Shown piece by piece: positions 7,744 through 18,426 of a DNA stretch of 64,000 nucleotides. The stretch is from Shewanella putrefaciens (GTDB lineage Bacteria > Pseudomonadota > Gammaproteobacteria > Enterobacterales > Shewanellaceae). A program made the translations under genes and the position numbers. The stretch is from positions 2,356,001 through 2,420,000 of the forward strand of contig NZ_CP066370.1 of NCBI RefSeq assembly GCF_016406325.1. The letters are read 5' to 3'. How positions within the stretch are numbered: position 1 is the stretch's first letter; every line of letters begins with the position of its first letter. Below the pieces are notes generated by a model, which made no database searches, was not told the DNA's origin, and saw only the letters and a list, made by a program, of their open reading frames with translations.

Positions 7744-8283
7744 TCAAGCCAACTTAAAGGCTTTTATTTTGGGGAGATGTGCGGCGAGTTGGGGAAATTT
7801 GTGGGGCTGAACGTCATCCCATTCAATCGCATAATATTCACTTAATTCTTGGGCGTTTGCCTTACAATCTAAAACGTCATCATTCACCGAAAAAATACAC
7901 ATCGCTCTGTGAGTATTTTTCAATCTAAATTCAGAAACACACTTACTCGCAATATCGGCATATTCTTCTGGGCGGTCAATCTTGCCCTGCATATTATTTT
8001 CGGGGTGTAAGTTAGGATTAATCAAGACAGACTTTAAGCCATTTAAAAATCCAATCCGTTCGGCCCAATAAGCGCCTAGCCCAACGCCAACCATCAAAGG
8101 CGCGGGGTCGTCGGTATGCTGCATTTGCTTAGCGACTTCCTTGAGCAAATGCTGCATGTCATGCTTAGGGTGCAAGGTGCTATAACTTAACAAACGCACA
8201 TCAGGGTCAATAAATTGTAACTGCCGCATTTTTTCATGGTTACCTGGGCTAGTCGCATCAAATCCATGCAGATAGAAAATCAT
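7744..8283 (-). CDS. ycfP: YcfP/YqiA-type alpha/beta-hydrolase fold protein (UPF0227)
   Basis: About 179 residues from the ATG at 8283, which gives the family N-terminus [10 protein letters not shown] and the usual length (about 180). Upstream in-frame ATG codons would add 16 residues absent from homologues. The HGF motif and [10 protein letters not shown] (nucleophile-elbow region, with Gly where Ser is usual) suggest an alpha/beta-hydrolase fold with an unproven or lost esterase activity. It follows nagZ on the same strand after about 75 bp, the same pairing as in E. coli, where ycfP is also next to nagZ. Biochemical role unknown. Confidence 0.85.
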   Translation of the reverse strand: MIFYLHGFDATSPGNHEKMRQLQFIDPDVRLLSYSTLHPKHDMQHLLKEVAKQMQHTDDPAPLMVGVGLGAYWAERIGFLNGLKSVLINPNLHPENNMQGKIDRPEEYADIASKCVSEFRLKNTHRAMCIFSVNDDVLDCKANAQELSEYYAIEWDDVQPHKFPQLAAHLPKIKAFKLA

Positions 8284-8358
8284 ATCAAGGCCTTTAACCA
8301 TTTTTAACAGTGAATTAACTAACCCTAGCAAAAGAGTGAACTCATACTTTGCGCTACA

Positions 8359-9387
8359 TCAAGCTTTTGCCTTTTGTGCCAAACAAATTTGTTCCGCCAA
8401 TTGTTTTGCATTTTCCCAACGAGCCAGATTTTCTAGTGCCAGTGAAGTTTGATTAACATTGGGTTTTAACAAACTTGCAGGATGTAACGGTGCATTTTCA
8501 GGCCAACTAAAGCCATCAAGCAACGACATAACACCCGGATTATCATTACAGACTAAGATCATATCGCACCCTGCATCAAGGGCCGCTTGAGCTCGAGCGC
8601 GATAATCCCCTGCAAATGCAGCGCCCTTCATCCCTAAATCATCGGAGAAAATCACCCCAGTAAAACCAAGTTCCTGACGCAACACTTGCTTAAGCCAATA
8701 ATGTGAAAATCCCGCTGGATGAGGATCGACTTTAGAATAAATCACATGGGCAGGCATAATGCCCGATAATTGCCCCTTAGCAATCAATTCCTTAAAGGGC
8801 AAAATATCCTTAGCAAATATAGCCTTCGCATCACGCTCATCAATAGGCTGGGCAATATGAGAATCCGCCGCCACACTGCCATGGCCGGGAAAATGTTTAC
8901 CTACTGCGCCCATTCCCGCCTGAGCCATCCCGTCAATAAAACTATCTGCCAGTGCGATAACCTCGCTAGGATCCGCACTAAAGCTTCGTTTACCGATCAC
9001 TTCACTAATGCCATTAAGATCAAGTACAGGTGCAAAGCTTAAATCGATATCACAGGCCAGCAATTCTATTGCCATTAAAAATCCTAACTCACAGGCCCAA
9101 CGCTTCGCTAACGTCATATCACCTTTCGCCGCGGGTAAAATATCCCCCATTGCAGGAATAAGGGTAAACCCATCTCGAAAACGCTGCACCCGACCACCTT
9201 CATGATCGACCGCGATCAGTATTTCTGGACGAATTTGGCGTATCTGTTGTACCAGACGGATTAACTGATCACGACTCGAAAAATTACGGGAAAATAAAAT
9301 TAAACCACCCACCTGTGGATGGCGTAACATTTCAGCTTCTGCCTCACTGACATCTATAGACAGCAAATCCAACATCAAATAACTCAT
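8359..9387 (-). CDS. nagZ: Beta-N-acetylhexosaminidase
   Basis: A 342-residue cytosolic glycoside hydrolase family 3 enzyme without a signal peptide. It removes N-acetylglucosamine from anhydromuropeptides in cell-wall recycling; its products feed AmpC beta-lactamase induction in other bacteria. Motifs seen: DHEGG at 61-65, IGKRSF around 131-136, KHFPGHG at 164-170 with the mobile-loop His at about 177, and FSDDLGM with the nucleophile Asp at about 249-250. Length matches E. coli NagZ (341). The start is preceded by AGGGATAAGT. Probably cotranscribed with ycfP. Confidence 0.95.
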   Translation of the reverse strand: MSYLMLDLLSIDVSEAEAEMLRHPQVGGLILFSRNFSSRDQLIRLVQQIRQIRPEILIAVDHEGGRVQRFRDGFTLIPAMGDILPAAKGDMTLAKRWACELGFLMAIELLACDIDLSFAPVLDLNGISEVIGKRSFSADPSEVIALADSFIDGMAQAGMGAVGKHFPGHGSVAADSHIAQPIDERDAKAIFAKDILPFKELIAKGQLSGIMPAHVIYSKVDPHPAGFSHYWLKQVLRQELGFTGVIFSDDLGMKGAAFAGDYRARAQAALDAGCDMILVCNDNPGVMSLLDGFSWPENAPLHPASLLKPNVNQTSLALENLARWENAKQLAEQICLAQKAKA

Positions 9388-9776
9388 ACTTATCCCTAAA
9401 AATATTCATTAATACTCAAAAAATAACCACAGTGTAGAGTGGCTACATGGTTCACATAAAATCAGAAAAAAGCGAACCATTCACCGTACGAGCACCATAA
9501 AAACCCTTAATTCTGCCCATAAATTAGCCTAGCTCTGTTTGACAGTTAAGCTCAGCTTATCCGAAGTATTTTAAATCAAAAAAACTAATGTGAATTGTCA
9601 CGCTAATCTATGGGATACTGATGGCAAGAGTATTACACAAGCAGATTTAGCATGGAAGATGCGAGCAGATTGCCTGAACCTACGCAAGAAAGATAAGCGT
9701 ACTTAAGGTGTCATACCGCGGGCAATCCAGTGCATTCAGACTAGAATAAAAAACGAGACACAACAGGACTTCTATC
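9388..9776. promoter_or_regulatory. Divergent promoter region between nagZ and sdaA
   Basis: About 390 bp separating two divergent genes. A short inverted motif GTGAATTGTCAC lies at about 9590-9601, and TTGTCA (9595-9600) could serve as a -35 element for sdaA, but the -10 match is poor. AGGA precedes the sdaA ATG. No small gene was recognised. Confidence 0.35.
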
Positions 9777-11153
9777 ATGATTAGCGTATTTGATATGTTC
9801 AAGATCGGCATTGGCCCGTCGAGTTCACATACTGTCGGACCGATGAAAGCGGGCAAAATTTTTATGCAAAACCTTGCAGACTCTGGACTCATGGCCCAAG
9901 TGGATGAACTAAGAGCTGAACTATTTGGCTCCCTCGGCCAAACAGGCAAAGGCCACGGCACGGGCAAAGCAGTGATTTTAGGCTTAATGGGCGAAGATCC
10001 TGAAACCGTCGATACCGACAGTATCGATGGCATTTTAGAACACGTCTCCAAGGATGAAACCTTAACGCTGCACTGTGGCAAAGTGGTTAAGTTTACCCGT
10101 GAAAATGGCATCATTTACCATAGACGCAAAACACTACCTGCGCACGCTAACGCCATGACCCTATACGCCTATAGCGAAGATAAATGCATATATGAGCGCA
10201 CTTACTACTCAGTGGGTGGCGGCTTTATCCTAGATGAAGATGAAATTAGCCAACGTAATGCCTCACCAGCCTCACAAATTGAATCGGCACCTTTTGATTT
10301 TGTGAGCGCGGCTCACTTACTCAAATTATGTGGAGAGCAAGGTCTCAGCATTTCTTCTTTGATGATGGCGAACGAACTGAGTTTAGCCTCTGAAGAGGAA
10401 GTCAAAGCCAAGCTGTGGAATATTTGGCAGACGATGAAAACCTGTATCGAGCGCGGTTATCAGAAGGAAGGCATTTTACCTGGTGGCCTAAAACTGCGTC
10501 GTCGTGCTCCTGCACTGTACCGTCGTTTGAAAGCCGAAGGCCGTAACAATGTCGATCCATTAACCGCTATGGATTGGGTCGATTTATTCGCCCTGTCGGT
10601 CAACGAGCAAAATGCCGCAGGTGATCGCGTTGTTACTGCGCCAACAAACGGTGCTGCGGGAATTATTCCTGCCGTTTTATGCTATTACGATACCTTCGTA
10701 CAAGAAGTGGATATCGATGTCTGCGCTCGTTATCTATTAACTGCCGCTGCGATTGGTATTTTGTACAAGAAAAATGCCTCAATTTCGGGCGCAGAAGTCG
10801 GTTGCCAAGGTGAAGTGGGCGTGGCCTGTTCTATGGCCGCTGGCGCTCTGACAGAGATCATGGGCGGTACGGTTGAGCACGTTGAAAACGCGGCTGAAAT
10901 CGGCATGGAACATAACTTAGGTCTAACCTGCGATCCTGTCGGCGGCCTAGTGCAAGTGCCTTGTATCGAACGTAATGCCATGGGCGCGATCAAAGCGATT
11001 AACGCTTCTCGTATGGCCCTACGCGGCGACGGTAACCATAAGGTTTCACTGGATAAAGTGATCAAAACCATGATGGACACGGGCAAAGATATGCGTAGTA
11101 AATACAAAGAAACCGCCAAAGGTGGTTTAGCGGTCAACATTGTTGAGTGCTAA
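9777..11153 (+). CDS. sdaA: L-serine ammonia-lyase (iron-sulfur dependent)
   Basis: A 458-residue single-chain serine dehydratase, converting L-serine to pyruvate and ammonia with a [4Fe-4S] cluster. The N-terminal beta domain starts MISVFDMFKIGIGPSSSHTVGP. The C-terminal alpha domain carries the cluster cysteines in GCQGEVGVACSMAAG, LTCDPVGG and VPCIERN. Length equals E. coli SdaA (454). The gene is alone between a divergent nagZ and its own terminator (11199-11240), so it is probably monocistronic. E. coli has paralogues (sdaB, tdcG); the sdaA symbol is by closest general type. Confidence 0.93.
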   Translation: MISVFDMFKIGIGPSSSHTVGPMKAGKIFMQNLADSGLMAQVDELRAELFGSLGQTGKGHGTGKAVILGLMGEDPETVDTDSIDGILEHVSKDETLTLHCGKVVKFTRENGIIYHRRKTLPAHANAMTLYAYSEDKCIYERTYYSVGGGFILDEDEISQRNASPASQIESAPFDFVSAAHLLKLCGEQGLSISSLMMANELSLASEEEVKAKLWNIWQTMKTCIERGYQKEGILPGGLKLRRRAPALYRRLKAEGRNNVDPLTAMDWVDLFALSVNEQNAAGDRVVTAPTNGAAGIIPAVLCYYDTFVQEVDIDVCARYLLTAAAIGILYKKNASISGAEVGCQGEVGVACSMAAGALTEIMGGTVEHVENAAEIGMEHNLGLTCDPVGGLVQVPCIERNAMGAIKAINASRMALRGDGNHKVSLDKVIKTMMDTGKDMRSKYKETAKGGLAVNIVEC

Positions 11154-11198
11154 GTGCTGAGTGTTAGTTCACTCTCGTTAATCGCTTAAATCGCACCA

Positions 11199-11240
11199 TA
11201 AAAAATGCCGCAACTCAGTGAGTTGCGGCATTTTTGTTTT
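11199..11240 (+). terminator. Rho-independent terminator of sdaA
   Basis: AAAAATGCCGCAACT, short loop, AGTTGCGGCATTTTTG: a near-perfect stem followed by a T run. The A run on the other side makes it potentially bidirectional, serving the convergent lipoprotein gene too. Confidence 0.9.
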
Positions 11241-11297
11241 AGCTAGCACTTGCCTCCTAAATCGCTATCGATGGTAGATGTTAGGCAACTGGCGTAA

Positions 11298-12026
11298 CTA
11301 AGATTTTTTCAGGGAATACTGCGAAATAATACCCGCCCAAGCTTTTTCTATTTCAGGGATTAACTGCGTAAATGCCGTTTTTTCGGTAATCACCCGCAAA
11401 TCATCTACCGCTTCAGACGTTCCCCATACGCTAGCATTTCCCGTCTCTTTCGCGGTAGATTCGGCAAGTCCATAAAGATATTCAGTCCGAACATCAAAAA
11501 ATGCAGCAGAAACAGTCGTCGTTACACTGATCTCTTTATTCTTTAAGAAACCCAAAGACACCACATTGAGTGGAGCAAACTGTTGTTCACCCGCATGGAA
11601 TGAAGTATCGAAGGTATAGATAAGTAAGATATCCGCTTTTAATCTCGCAGCGGTTTCTCGTAAGGATTTTATCGAGTCCAAATTCTCTGGGAGTAAAATG
11701 CGATTTAATGGCGCAATACCTGACACTTGTGGCATTTTAGCTAGCCTAGCAAAGTCGGCTTCCGTCTCAACTTCGCGGGTCGTCACCACACTATAACGAC
11801 CTGTACCAAAACTGCTTACTCGATAGGATAAATAACCGGGAGCTTGAATACGCGCTACCGAAATATTTGCAGGAAACACCGCAGCAGGCTCTTTGGACAT
11901 AAGTAAGTTGATATCCGATTCAGCTAACGAACTCAGCTGCACACTACCACCTGGGGTGGTGTACGATGCACATCCCCCTAATATCAACAATCCGCCTAAC
12001 ATGGCAAGTTTAACGATCCTCATCAA
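11298..12026 (-). CDS. Putative lipoprotein of unknown function
   Basis: 242 residues. A signal peptide with a hydrophobic core (residues about 5-17) ends in the lipobox L-G-G-C, so Cys19 should be lipidated. The mature part resembles small envelope proteins with an alternating beta pattern (SVARIQAPGYLSYRV; DILLIYTFDTSF), but I recognise no named family. A single-gene unit on the minus strand, with an A/G-rich AAGGAGA ribosome binding site before the ATG. Residue after the lipidated Cys is Ala, so an outer-membrane destination is expected under the +2 rule. Function unknown. Confidence 0.75.
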   Translation of the reverse strand: MMRIVKLAMLGGLLILGGCASYTTPGGSVQLSSLAESDINLLMSKEPAAVFPANISVARIQAPGYLSYRVSSFGTGRYSVVTTREVETEADFARLAKMPQVSGIAPLNRILLPENLDSIKSLRETAARLKADILLIYTFDTSFHAGEQQFAPLNVVSLGFLKNKEISVTTTVSAAFFDVRTEYLYGLAESTAKETGNASVWGTSEAVDDLRVITEKTAFTQLIPEIEKAWAGIISQYSLKKS

Positions 12027-12165
12027 ATCTCCTTTAAATACGTTTCAAATCCCTAAATATTGAATACTAACTTACTGTTGATAAATGTTTTATTCAACCA
12101 AATTAATGTTCAAGCGTGACATATTTCTAAGCTATCCAACGACCAAGAGACAGTATTGGGTAAAC

Positions 12166-12203
12166 AAAAGGCGCAGTGATAAAACAATATCACTGCGCCT
12201 TTT
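12166..12203 (-). terminator. Terminator downstream of fghA
   Basis: AAAAGGCGCAGTGAT pairs with ATCACTGCGCCTTTT around a short A-rich loop. Read on the minus strand it follows the fghA stop by about 20 bp and ends in a T run. Confidence 0.85.
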
Positions 12204-12224
12204 GTATCAATATCTTAAATGGGT

Positions 12225-13067
12225 TTAAGGCTTAAAGTACAAGCTATGGAACTTAAGGTGCTCTTCAATAAAGCTCGCGATGAAGTAGTAGCTGTGATCG
12301 TACCCCGCTTGCATCCGCACATCCAAGGGATAACCCTTGGTATGGGCGATATCCACCAGCGATTGTGGCATCAATTGGGTGTCTAAAAAGCTGTCAGCTT
12401 CGCCTTGGTCAATCAGTACTGGCACTTCGCTAATCGCGAGCTTAAGCAACTCGCATGCATCATACTGGCGCCAATGTTCACGATTTTCACCTAAGTACTC
12501 GCTAAAGGCTTTAATACCCCAAGGTGCATTACTCGGATTCGAAATCGGGCTAAAAGCCGAAATTGAGCTGTATCTGTGTGGATTACTCAGACCAATCACC
12601 AAAGCACCATGACCGCCCATGGAATGGCCGGAGATAGCGCGCTGAGTAGTGACAGGAAAATGTGCTTCAATCAAAGTAGGTAGCTCATGGACTATGTAAT
12701 CGTACATTTTGTAATGACGATTCCAAGGTGCTTTTGTCGCATTGAGATAAAAACCCGCGCCTAAGCCTAAATCGTAAGCTTTATCCACCGCATCGGGCAC
12801 ATCATCACCGCGAGGACTGGTATCGGGGGCAACTATCGCCATCCCAAGCTCGGCCGCCATACGCTGTGCGCCCGCCTTCTGCATAAAGTTTTCATCGGTG
12901 CAGGTTAGGCCCGAGAGCCAATACAGCACAGGCACTGGCTTAATGACTGCCTCTGGCGGCAGATAAATCGCAAAGCGCATCTCGCAATTTAGTGCCTGAG
13001 ATTGATGGCGATACTGCTTATGCCAACCGCCAAAACTCTTGTTACAACTGATATTTTCTATGGTCAT
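12225..13067 (-). CDS. fghA: S-formylglutathione hydrolase
   Basis: A 280-residue cytosolic esterase hydrolysing S-formylglutathione to glutathione and formate, the second step of glutathione-dependent formaldehyde detoxification. The alpha/beta-hydrolase nucleophile elbow GHSMGG places the catalytic Ser at 149; QGEAD (Asp225) and YDHSYYF (His258) complete the triad. The family signature SGLTCTDENF is at about 52-61. It lies 165 bp downstream of frmA on the same strand, and the two enzymes act consecutively. Length is typical (277-280). Confidence 0.95.
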   Translation of the reverse strand: MTIENISCNKSFGGWHKQYRHQSQALNCEMRFAIYLPPEAVIKPVPVLYWLSGLTCTDENFMQKAGAQRMAAELGMAIVAPDTSPRGDDVPDAVDKAYDLGLGAGFYLNATKAPWNRHYKMYDYIVHELPTLIEAHFPVTTQRAISGHSMGGHGALVIGLSNPHRYSSISAFSPISNPSNAPWGIKAFSEYLGENREHWRQYDACELLKLAISEVPVLIDQGEADSFLDTQLMPQSLVDIAHTKGYPLDVRMQAGYDHSYYFIASFIEEHLKFHSLYFKP

Positions 13068-13232
13068 ACAAGTCCTTTTAAGCTCAATCTTTTAGCGTTT
13101 TGTCATAGCATTTATCTTAGCATTCGTCATGGCGCTGATCGTCTACTCTGTTGGCAACACAGCAAACAGATTTGCACCTGTCTGCCGGTTTGTCACATCA
13201 AGCTGAAGCATCAGTTTACAATGCGAAACCGC

Positions 13233-14548
<1,316 letters not shown>

Positions 14549-15427
14549 ATGTATCTCTGGGACGGCATTTCTGAATTTGTCGCGGTGGCTGAGGCCGAAA
14601 GTTTTACCCTAGCGGCGCAGCGGCTGAATATCTCCACCGCCCACGTTAGCCGCCAAGTGAGCACCTTAGAAAACCGCCTTGGCACAAAACTCTTTTACCG
14701 CACAACCCGCAAAGTGTCGTTAACCGAAGAAGGCACGATTTATTATCGTCATTGCCGCCAATTACAAACGGGGTTAGAAGAAGCCGAGCGCGCCACCTCA
14801 AACCTAAAGGACTCACCCCAAGGCTTAGTCAAGCTCACGGCGCCCGTCGCCTATGGCGAAAAATTTATCATGCCGTTGCTCAATGATTTTATGGTGCAAT
14901 ATCCCAGCGTTGAATTTAGCGTCGACCTAACTAATCGCACCTTGGACTTGATTGAAGGCGGTTATGATCTGGCCATTCGCCTCGGAAAACTCGCCGATTC
15001 GAGTCTGATGGCCAAACCGCTCAGCAGTCGCACTCACTATGTCGCCGCCTCACCAAGCTATGTGGAAAAATACGGTCAGCCCCATACCTTATCAGAACTT
15101 AGCCGGCACAATTGTTTGATCGGTAATCATAATTACTGGCGCTTTGTAGAAAATGGCCGCGAACGCAATATTAAAGTCCGCGGCAATCTTAATTGTAACA
15201 GCGGCTACGCATTAAGGGATGCGGCACTAAAGGGCATAGGGATAGTTCAACTGCCTGATTATTATATTGAAGAAGATATTCAAGCCGGACGGTTACTCTC
15301 CTTCCTTGACGGTCACCGCGAAGCCAAAGAAGGCATCTGGGCACTCTATCCGCAAAACCGCCACCTGTCGGCTAAGATCCGCGTATTGGTCGATTATCTT
15401 GCCGAAAAACTCATCGAACAGGGTTAA
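14549..15427 (+). CDS. LysR-family transcriptional regulator
   Basis: 292 residues: an N-terminal winged helix-turn-helix (about 1-60, with AAQRLNISTAHVSRQVSTLENRLG split between its helices) and a periplasmic-binding-protein-like effector domain (about 88-290). Divergent from frmA with a 176-bp shared control region, which by analogy with LysR regulators points to control of the frmA-fghA genes, with a formaldehyde-derived adduct as a possible signal. The target is inferred from position only. No ribosome binding site is obvious, but the ATG gives the standard N-terminal start. Confidence 0.88.
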   Translation: MYLWDGISEFVAVAEAESFTLAAQRLNISTAHVSRQVSTLENRLGTKLFYRTTRKVSLTEEGTIYYRHCRQLQTGLEEAERATSNLKDSPQGLVKLTAPVAYGEKFIMPLLNDFMVQYPSVEFSVDLTNRTLDLIEGGYDLAIRLGKLADSSLMAKPLSSRTHYVAASPSYVEKYGQPHTLSELSRHNCLIGNHNYWRFVENGRERNIKVRGNLNCNSGYALRDAALKGIGIVQLPDYYIEEDIQAGRLLSFLDGHREAKEGIWALYPQNRHLSAKIRVLVDYLAEKLIEQG

Positions 15428-15479
15428 ATACTGTTTGAGCAGATTGATTAGTAGGTGGTAGCAGACAAAACGGCGCAAA

Positions 15480-16769
15480 CTAGCGCCAGTTTTCCCGCAA
15501 AGTGTAATACAGCATGCCTAACGCCAGCGCTTGATTGCCGAACCATTCATTTAACGGAATGCGGATATGGCGCATGGCGGCAAACAAATCAAATTCACGC
15601 AATTGCCCGTCCATCGCATTGGCCATGATCTCAGCCATAATGTGCGATGTCGCCACTCCGTGCCCAGAATATCCTTGGCAATAGAACACATTAGGCGACA
15701 CTTTGCCGAGCTGTGGGATACGGTTAATCACAATTCCTGCCATTCCGGCCCAAGCAAATTCGATATCAACGCCCTTTAATTGTGGAAACGTACGCTCAAT
15801 CGCGGGCCGTAATTCCGCCGCCACATTTTTAGGATCGCGGCCGCTGTAGTTAGTCCCGCCGCCGAACATCAACCGTTTATCCGCGGTCAGGCGATAGTAA
15901 TCCAACACAAAGCGGCAATCGTACACGGCCAAATCCTGCGGATTGATTTGCAAAGCGATCTCATCGGGCAGAATCGCAGTGGCGCAATTGCCTAAGGACG
16001 CCGGAAATAACATACCGCGCAGTTTTGGACGGGCGAGTTTATGGTAAGCATTACCGGCGATCAGCACACTGTTGGCGCGCACTTTTCCCTTGGCAGTGAC
16101 AACAGTCGCCACATCGCCTTCTTCAATATCAAGTACGGGTGAGTGTTCAAAGATTAACGCCCCAAGACCTGCTGCGGCGCGGGCTTCACCCAGGCATAAA
16201 TTAACTGAGTGCAAATGCATATTGCGCCGATTGACTAAGCCGCCGTGATACAAGGGCGAGCCTAAATAGGCGGGTATTTCATCGGCGGATACCAGCGTCA
16301 TAAATTCACCCATGCCGCGGCGCTGCGCCTCATCATGCATCGCCCTAAGCTCCTGCATGTGCTTTGGCTGGTAAGCGGTTTGGATATGACCAAACTTTAA
16401 ATCACAGTTTATGCCGTACTTGGCCACCCGATTTTTAATTATATCGTGGCCGCGCCAACGCATATTCCACACATAATCTTCAGCTTCATTGCCGATTTGA
16501 CAGCGCAGCTGCTTTGTCATCGCAACATCGCCGGACAAACTGCCCGTCACCTGCCCGCCGTTGCGTCCGGTCGCGCCCCACGCAATTTTATTGGCCTCAA
16601 TAAGCGCCACTTTGTAGCCCTTCTCAGATAATTCCAACGCCGTTGCCACGCCAGTAAAACCGCCACCGACAATCGCCACATCGACTCGAATGTCGCCTTC
16701 AAGCGCAGGATAATCTGACTCTTGGTCAATGGTGGCATTGTAGTAGGAGGCGCAACGCTCTGCTGGCAT
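15480..16769 (-). CDS. FAD-dependent amine oxidoreductase (DAO family, PuuB/OrdL-like)
   Basis: About 429 residues from the ATG at 16769; AAGGA sits 6 nt upstream of it and directly abuts an earlier ATG (16775), so the second start is preferred. An N-terminal dinucleotide-binding motif VAIVGGGFTGV (about 29-39) and WGATGRNGGQV (about 65-75) identify the DAO fold of gamma-glutamylputrescine and glycine/sarcosine oxidases. A C-terminal YCQGYSGHGVATSH is the flavin-contacting segment typical of the group. The substrate is not fixed: polyamine catabolism is most likely by similarity, but no puu genes are adjacent. Confidence 0.82.
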   Translation of the reverse strand: MPAERCASYYNATIDQESDYPALEGDIRVDVAIVGGGFTGVATALELSEKGYKVALIEANKIAWGATGRNGGQVTGSLSGDVAMTKQLRCQIGNEAEDYVWNMRWRGHDIIKNRVAKYGINCDLKFGHIQTAYQPKHMQELRAMHDEAQRRGMGEFMTLVSADEIPAYLGSPLYHGGLVNRRNMHLHSVNLCLGEARAAAGLGALIFEHSPVLDIEEGDVATVVTAKGKVRANSVLIAGNAYHKLARPKLRGMLFPASLGNCATAILPDEIALQINPQDLAVYDCRFVLDYYRLTADKRLMFGGGTNYSGRDPKNVAAELRPAIERTFPQLKGVDIEFAWAGMAGIVINRIPQLGKVSPNVFYCQGYSGHGVATSHIMAEIMANAMDGQLREFDLFAAMRHIRIPLNEWFGNQALALGMLYYTLRENWR

Positions 16770-17285
16770 GGTCATTCCTTGATGTTGAAAGTTAACTGTT
16801 GAAAGTTGATGGCTGAAAGTGAGTGTTGAGTCTTAGTTCTGGGCACTCAGTTCTTCTGGACACTCAGTTTTGGACACTCGTTTTAACACGGCATCATGCC
16901 GACATTGTTTTATATTTTTTACAAGCGTTCAGAATTTGTGAGTATATCTAAGTTGAGATCGAGGTCAACACTGAATTGCGATAACTATTTGCAGGACATG
17001 ACAAAGGGAGTTGAGCTGGCTGCTGGCTCCTGCTTGAAGAACCTGAAATGGGGGGGCTTGAGATGGAAGCTTCTGAAATGGCGGTACCTAAAATTAAGGC
17101 ACTAAAATTAAGGCACTAAAATTAAGGCACTAAAATTAAGGCACCTAAGATTAAGTTACCTAAGATAGTGACTCCGAATGTTAAGGCGCGGCTGATTTTA
17201 TCTTTTAAGCCTTATACTTTTTGCTGGTTTAAGATAGGCTTGTGCGGCGTCATCCTCTTTTTATCTCAGCAACCTAGAGTCCATT
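16770..17285. other. Gene-poor, repeat-rich intergenic region
   Basis: About 515 bp. It contains short repeated phrases (GTTGAAAGTT; GGACACTCAGTT and variants, 16800-16880) and the 14-bp tandem array at 17088-17158. An ORF at 16896-17105 is low-complexity and lacks a ribosome binding site; it is not called. Confidence 0.5.
17088..17158. repeat. 14-bp tandem repeat, four exact copies plus one degenerate
   Basis: CTAAAATTAAGGCA occurs head-to-tail at 17088, 17102, 17116 and 17130, followed by a diverged CCTAAGATTAAGTTA (17144-17158). Probably slippage-generated; copy number likely varies among strains. Confidence 0.9.
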
Positions 17286-17921
17286 ATGCCACTATTACCA
17301 CTTGTCCAATTGCCGTTTTCCCAAGCATGTGAAAACAACAAAGCGCCGATTTTAGCGGTATTAACACAAGCATTCTCACTCAACCAACATGTACTCGAAA
17401 TCGGCAGTGGCACAGCGCAGCATGCTGTGTATTTTGCAGCAAATCTTCCCCATTTAATCTGGCAAACCAGCGATCAGGCTGAGTATATTGAGGTCATTAC
17501 CGCAAGGTGTATGCATGAAGGCAAGCTACCCAATGCAGCGGCAAACCTACGCTTACCACTTACCCTTGATGTCACTGTGCCATGGCCAGTGGAGGGATTA
17601 ACACCTGATATTGATGGCGTATTTACTGCAAACACTTTGCATATTATGAGCAAAAATATGGTTGAAGCGTTTTTTACTGGCCTTGGTCTGTATCTCCCCC
17701 AACTCAAGACCCTGTGCATTTACGGCCCCTTTAACTACCAAGGCGAATTTAGCAGTGACAGCAATCGCCAGTTTGATGCCTTTTTAAAACAGCGCGATCC
17801 CGCCAGCGGCATTCGTGATATTGAATGGATTTGCAGTTTAGCCAGCGAGCAAGGCCTAACGCTGAAGCAAGATGTGGCTATGCCAGCCAATAATCGACTA
17901 CTGCATTTTGTCAAAGTGTAA
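17286..17921 (+). CDS. DUF938 SAM-dependent methyltransferase-like protein
   Basis: 211 residues. The SAM-binding motif I is VLEIGSGTAQHA (about 37-48), with a family-typical opening FSQACENNKAPIL. The C-terminal half includes YGPFNYQGEFSSDSNRQFD. These patterns match the DUF938 family of class I methyltransferase-fold proteins found in proteobacteria and animals. Substrate unknown; no operon partner (his leader follows about 300 bp later). Confidence 0.8.
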   Translation: MPLLPLVQLPFSQACENNKAPILAVLTQAFSLNQHVLEIGSGTAQHAVYFAANLPHLIWQTSDQAEYIEVITARCMHEGKLPNAAANLRLPLTLDVTVPWPVEGLTPDIDGVFTANTLHIMSKNMVEAFFTGLGLYLPQLKTLCIYGPFNYQGEFSSDSNRQFDAFLKQRDPASGIRDIEWICSLASEQGLTLKQDVAMPANNRLLHFVKV

Positions 17922-18226
17922 CGGGTTATCTCTCTTCACCCAAAAGCCTAATAGAATTAACGACGATGCAGATAACACTAAATTAACGTAGCACCAACAC
18001 CTCAAGAGCATAAGTTAACTATCATCACGTTTTCCGTATTCACCACAAAAACGCATAAATATTCTCATTTAATTCAAATTGGCTGTTGCAAAGGCTCATA
18101 AAAGCGGTTAGTTTAAATCCACTTATACGGATAGACACCCGTAGCAACGAATTAAACGCTTCACTGTAATTAGAACGGTTAAGCGATAAATATAAACAAA
18201 TAACGAACAAAGACCGAGAGAGTAAA
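17922..18226. promoter_or_regulatory. Region containing the his operon promoter
   Basis: 305 bp upstream of the his leader peptide. A possible promoter is TTGCAA (18086-18091), 17 bp, TAGTTT (18109-18114); the -10 match is weak, so this is only a candidate. No gene seen. Confidence 0.35.
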
Positions 18227-18277
18227 ATGAGCCCACTACTGAACGCTATCCACCACCATCACCACCATATGCGGTAG
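18227..18277 (+). CDS. hisL: his operon leader peptide
   Basis: A 16-residue ORF, MSPLLNAIHHHHHHMR and stop, with six consecutive histidine codons. Placed about 60 bp before a strong terminator and 150 bp before hisG, it is the sensor of a transcription attenuator: stalling at His codons when charged tRNA-His is scarce prevents terminator formation. E. coli HisL has seven His. Sequence and position leave little doubt. Confidence 0.95.
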   Translation: MSPLLNAIHHHHHHMR

Positions 18278-18281
18278 CCTT

Positions 18282-18368
18282 CGGACGCTCACTGCCGGAG
18301 GACTATATCCTTCTGGCGGACTGATTCAAGATGATCAAAAACCCCTGGAAGGAATTCCGGGGGTTTTT
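18282..18368 (+). terminator. his attenuator
   Basis: The terminator hairpin at 18337-18368 has arms AAAAACCCC-GGAA and TTCC-GGGGTTTTT. An upstream hairpin CCGGAGGA/TCCTTCTGG (about 18293-18315) and the GCGGTAGCC/GGCGGACT region offer alternative pairings, as expected for a leader that switches between antiterminator and terminator. Confidence 0.85.
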
Positions 18369-18426
18369 GCATTTAGGCGCTAATTTTGAATCTTTTAATT
18401 TTGATACTTTTGAGCGAGATAACACT

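Noticed and set aside
9590..9601. CRP-binding site upstream of sdaA
   Set aside because: GTGA and TCAC are 4 bp apart instead of the 6 bp required for a CRP half-site pair.
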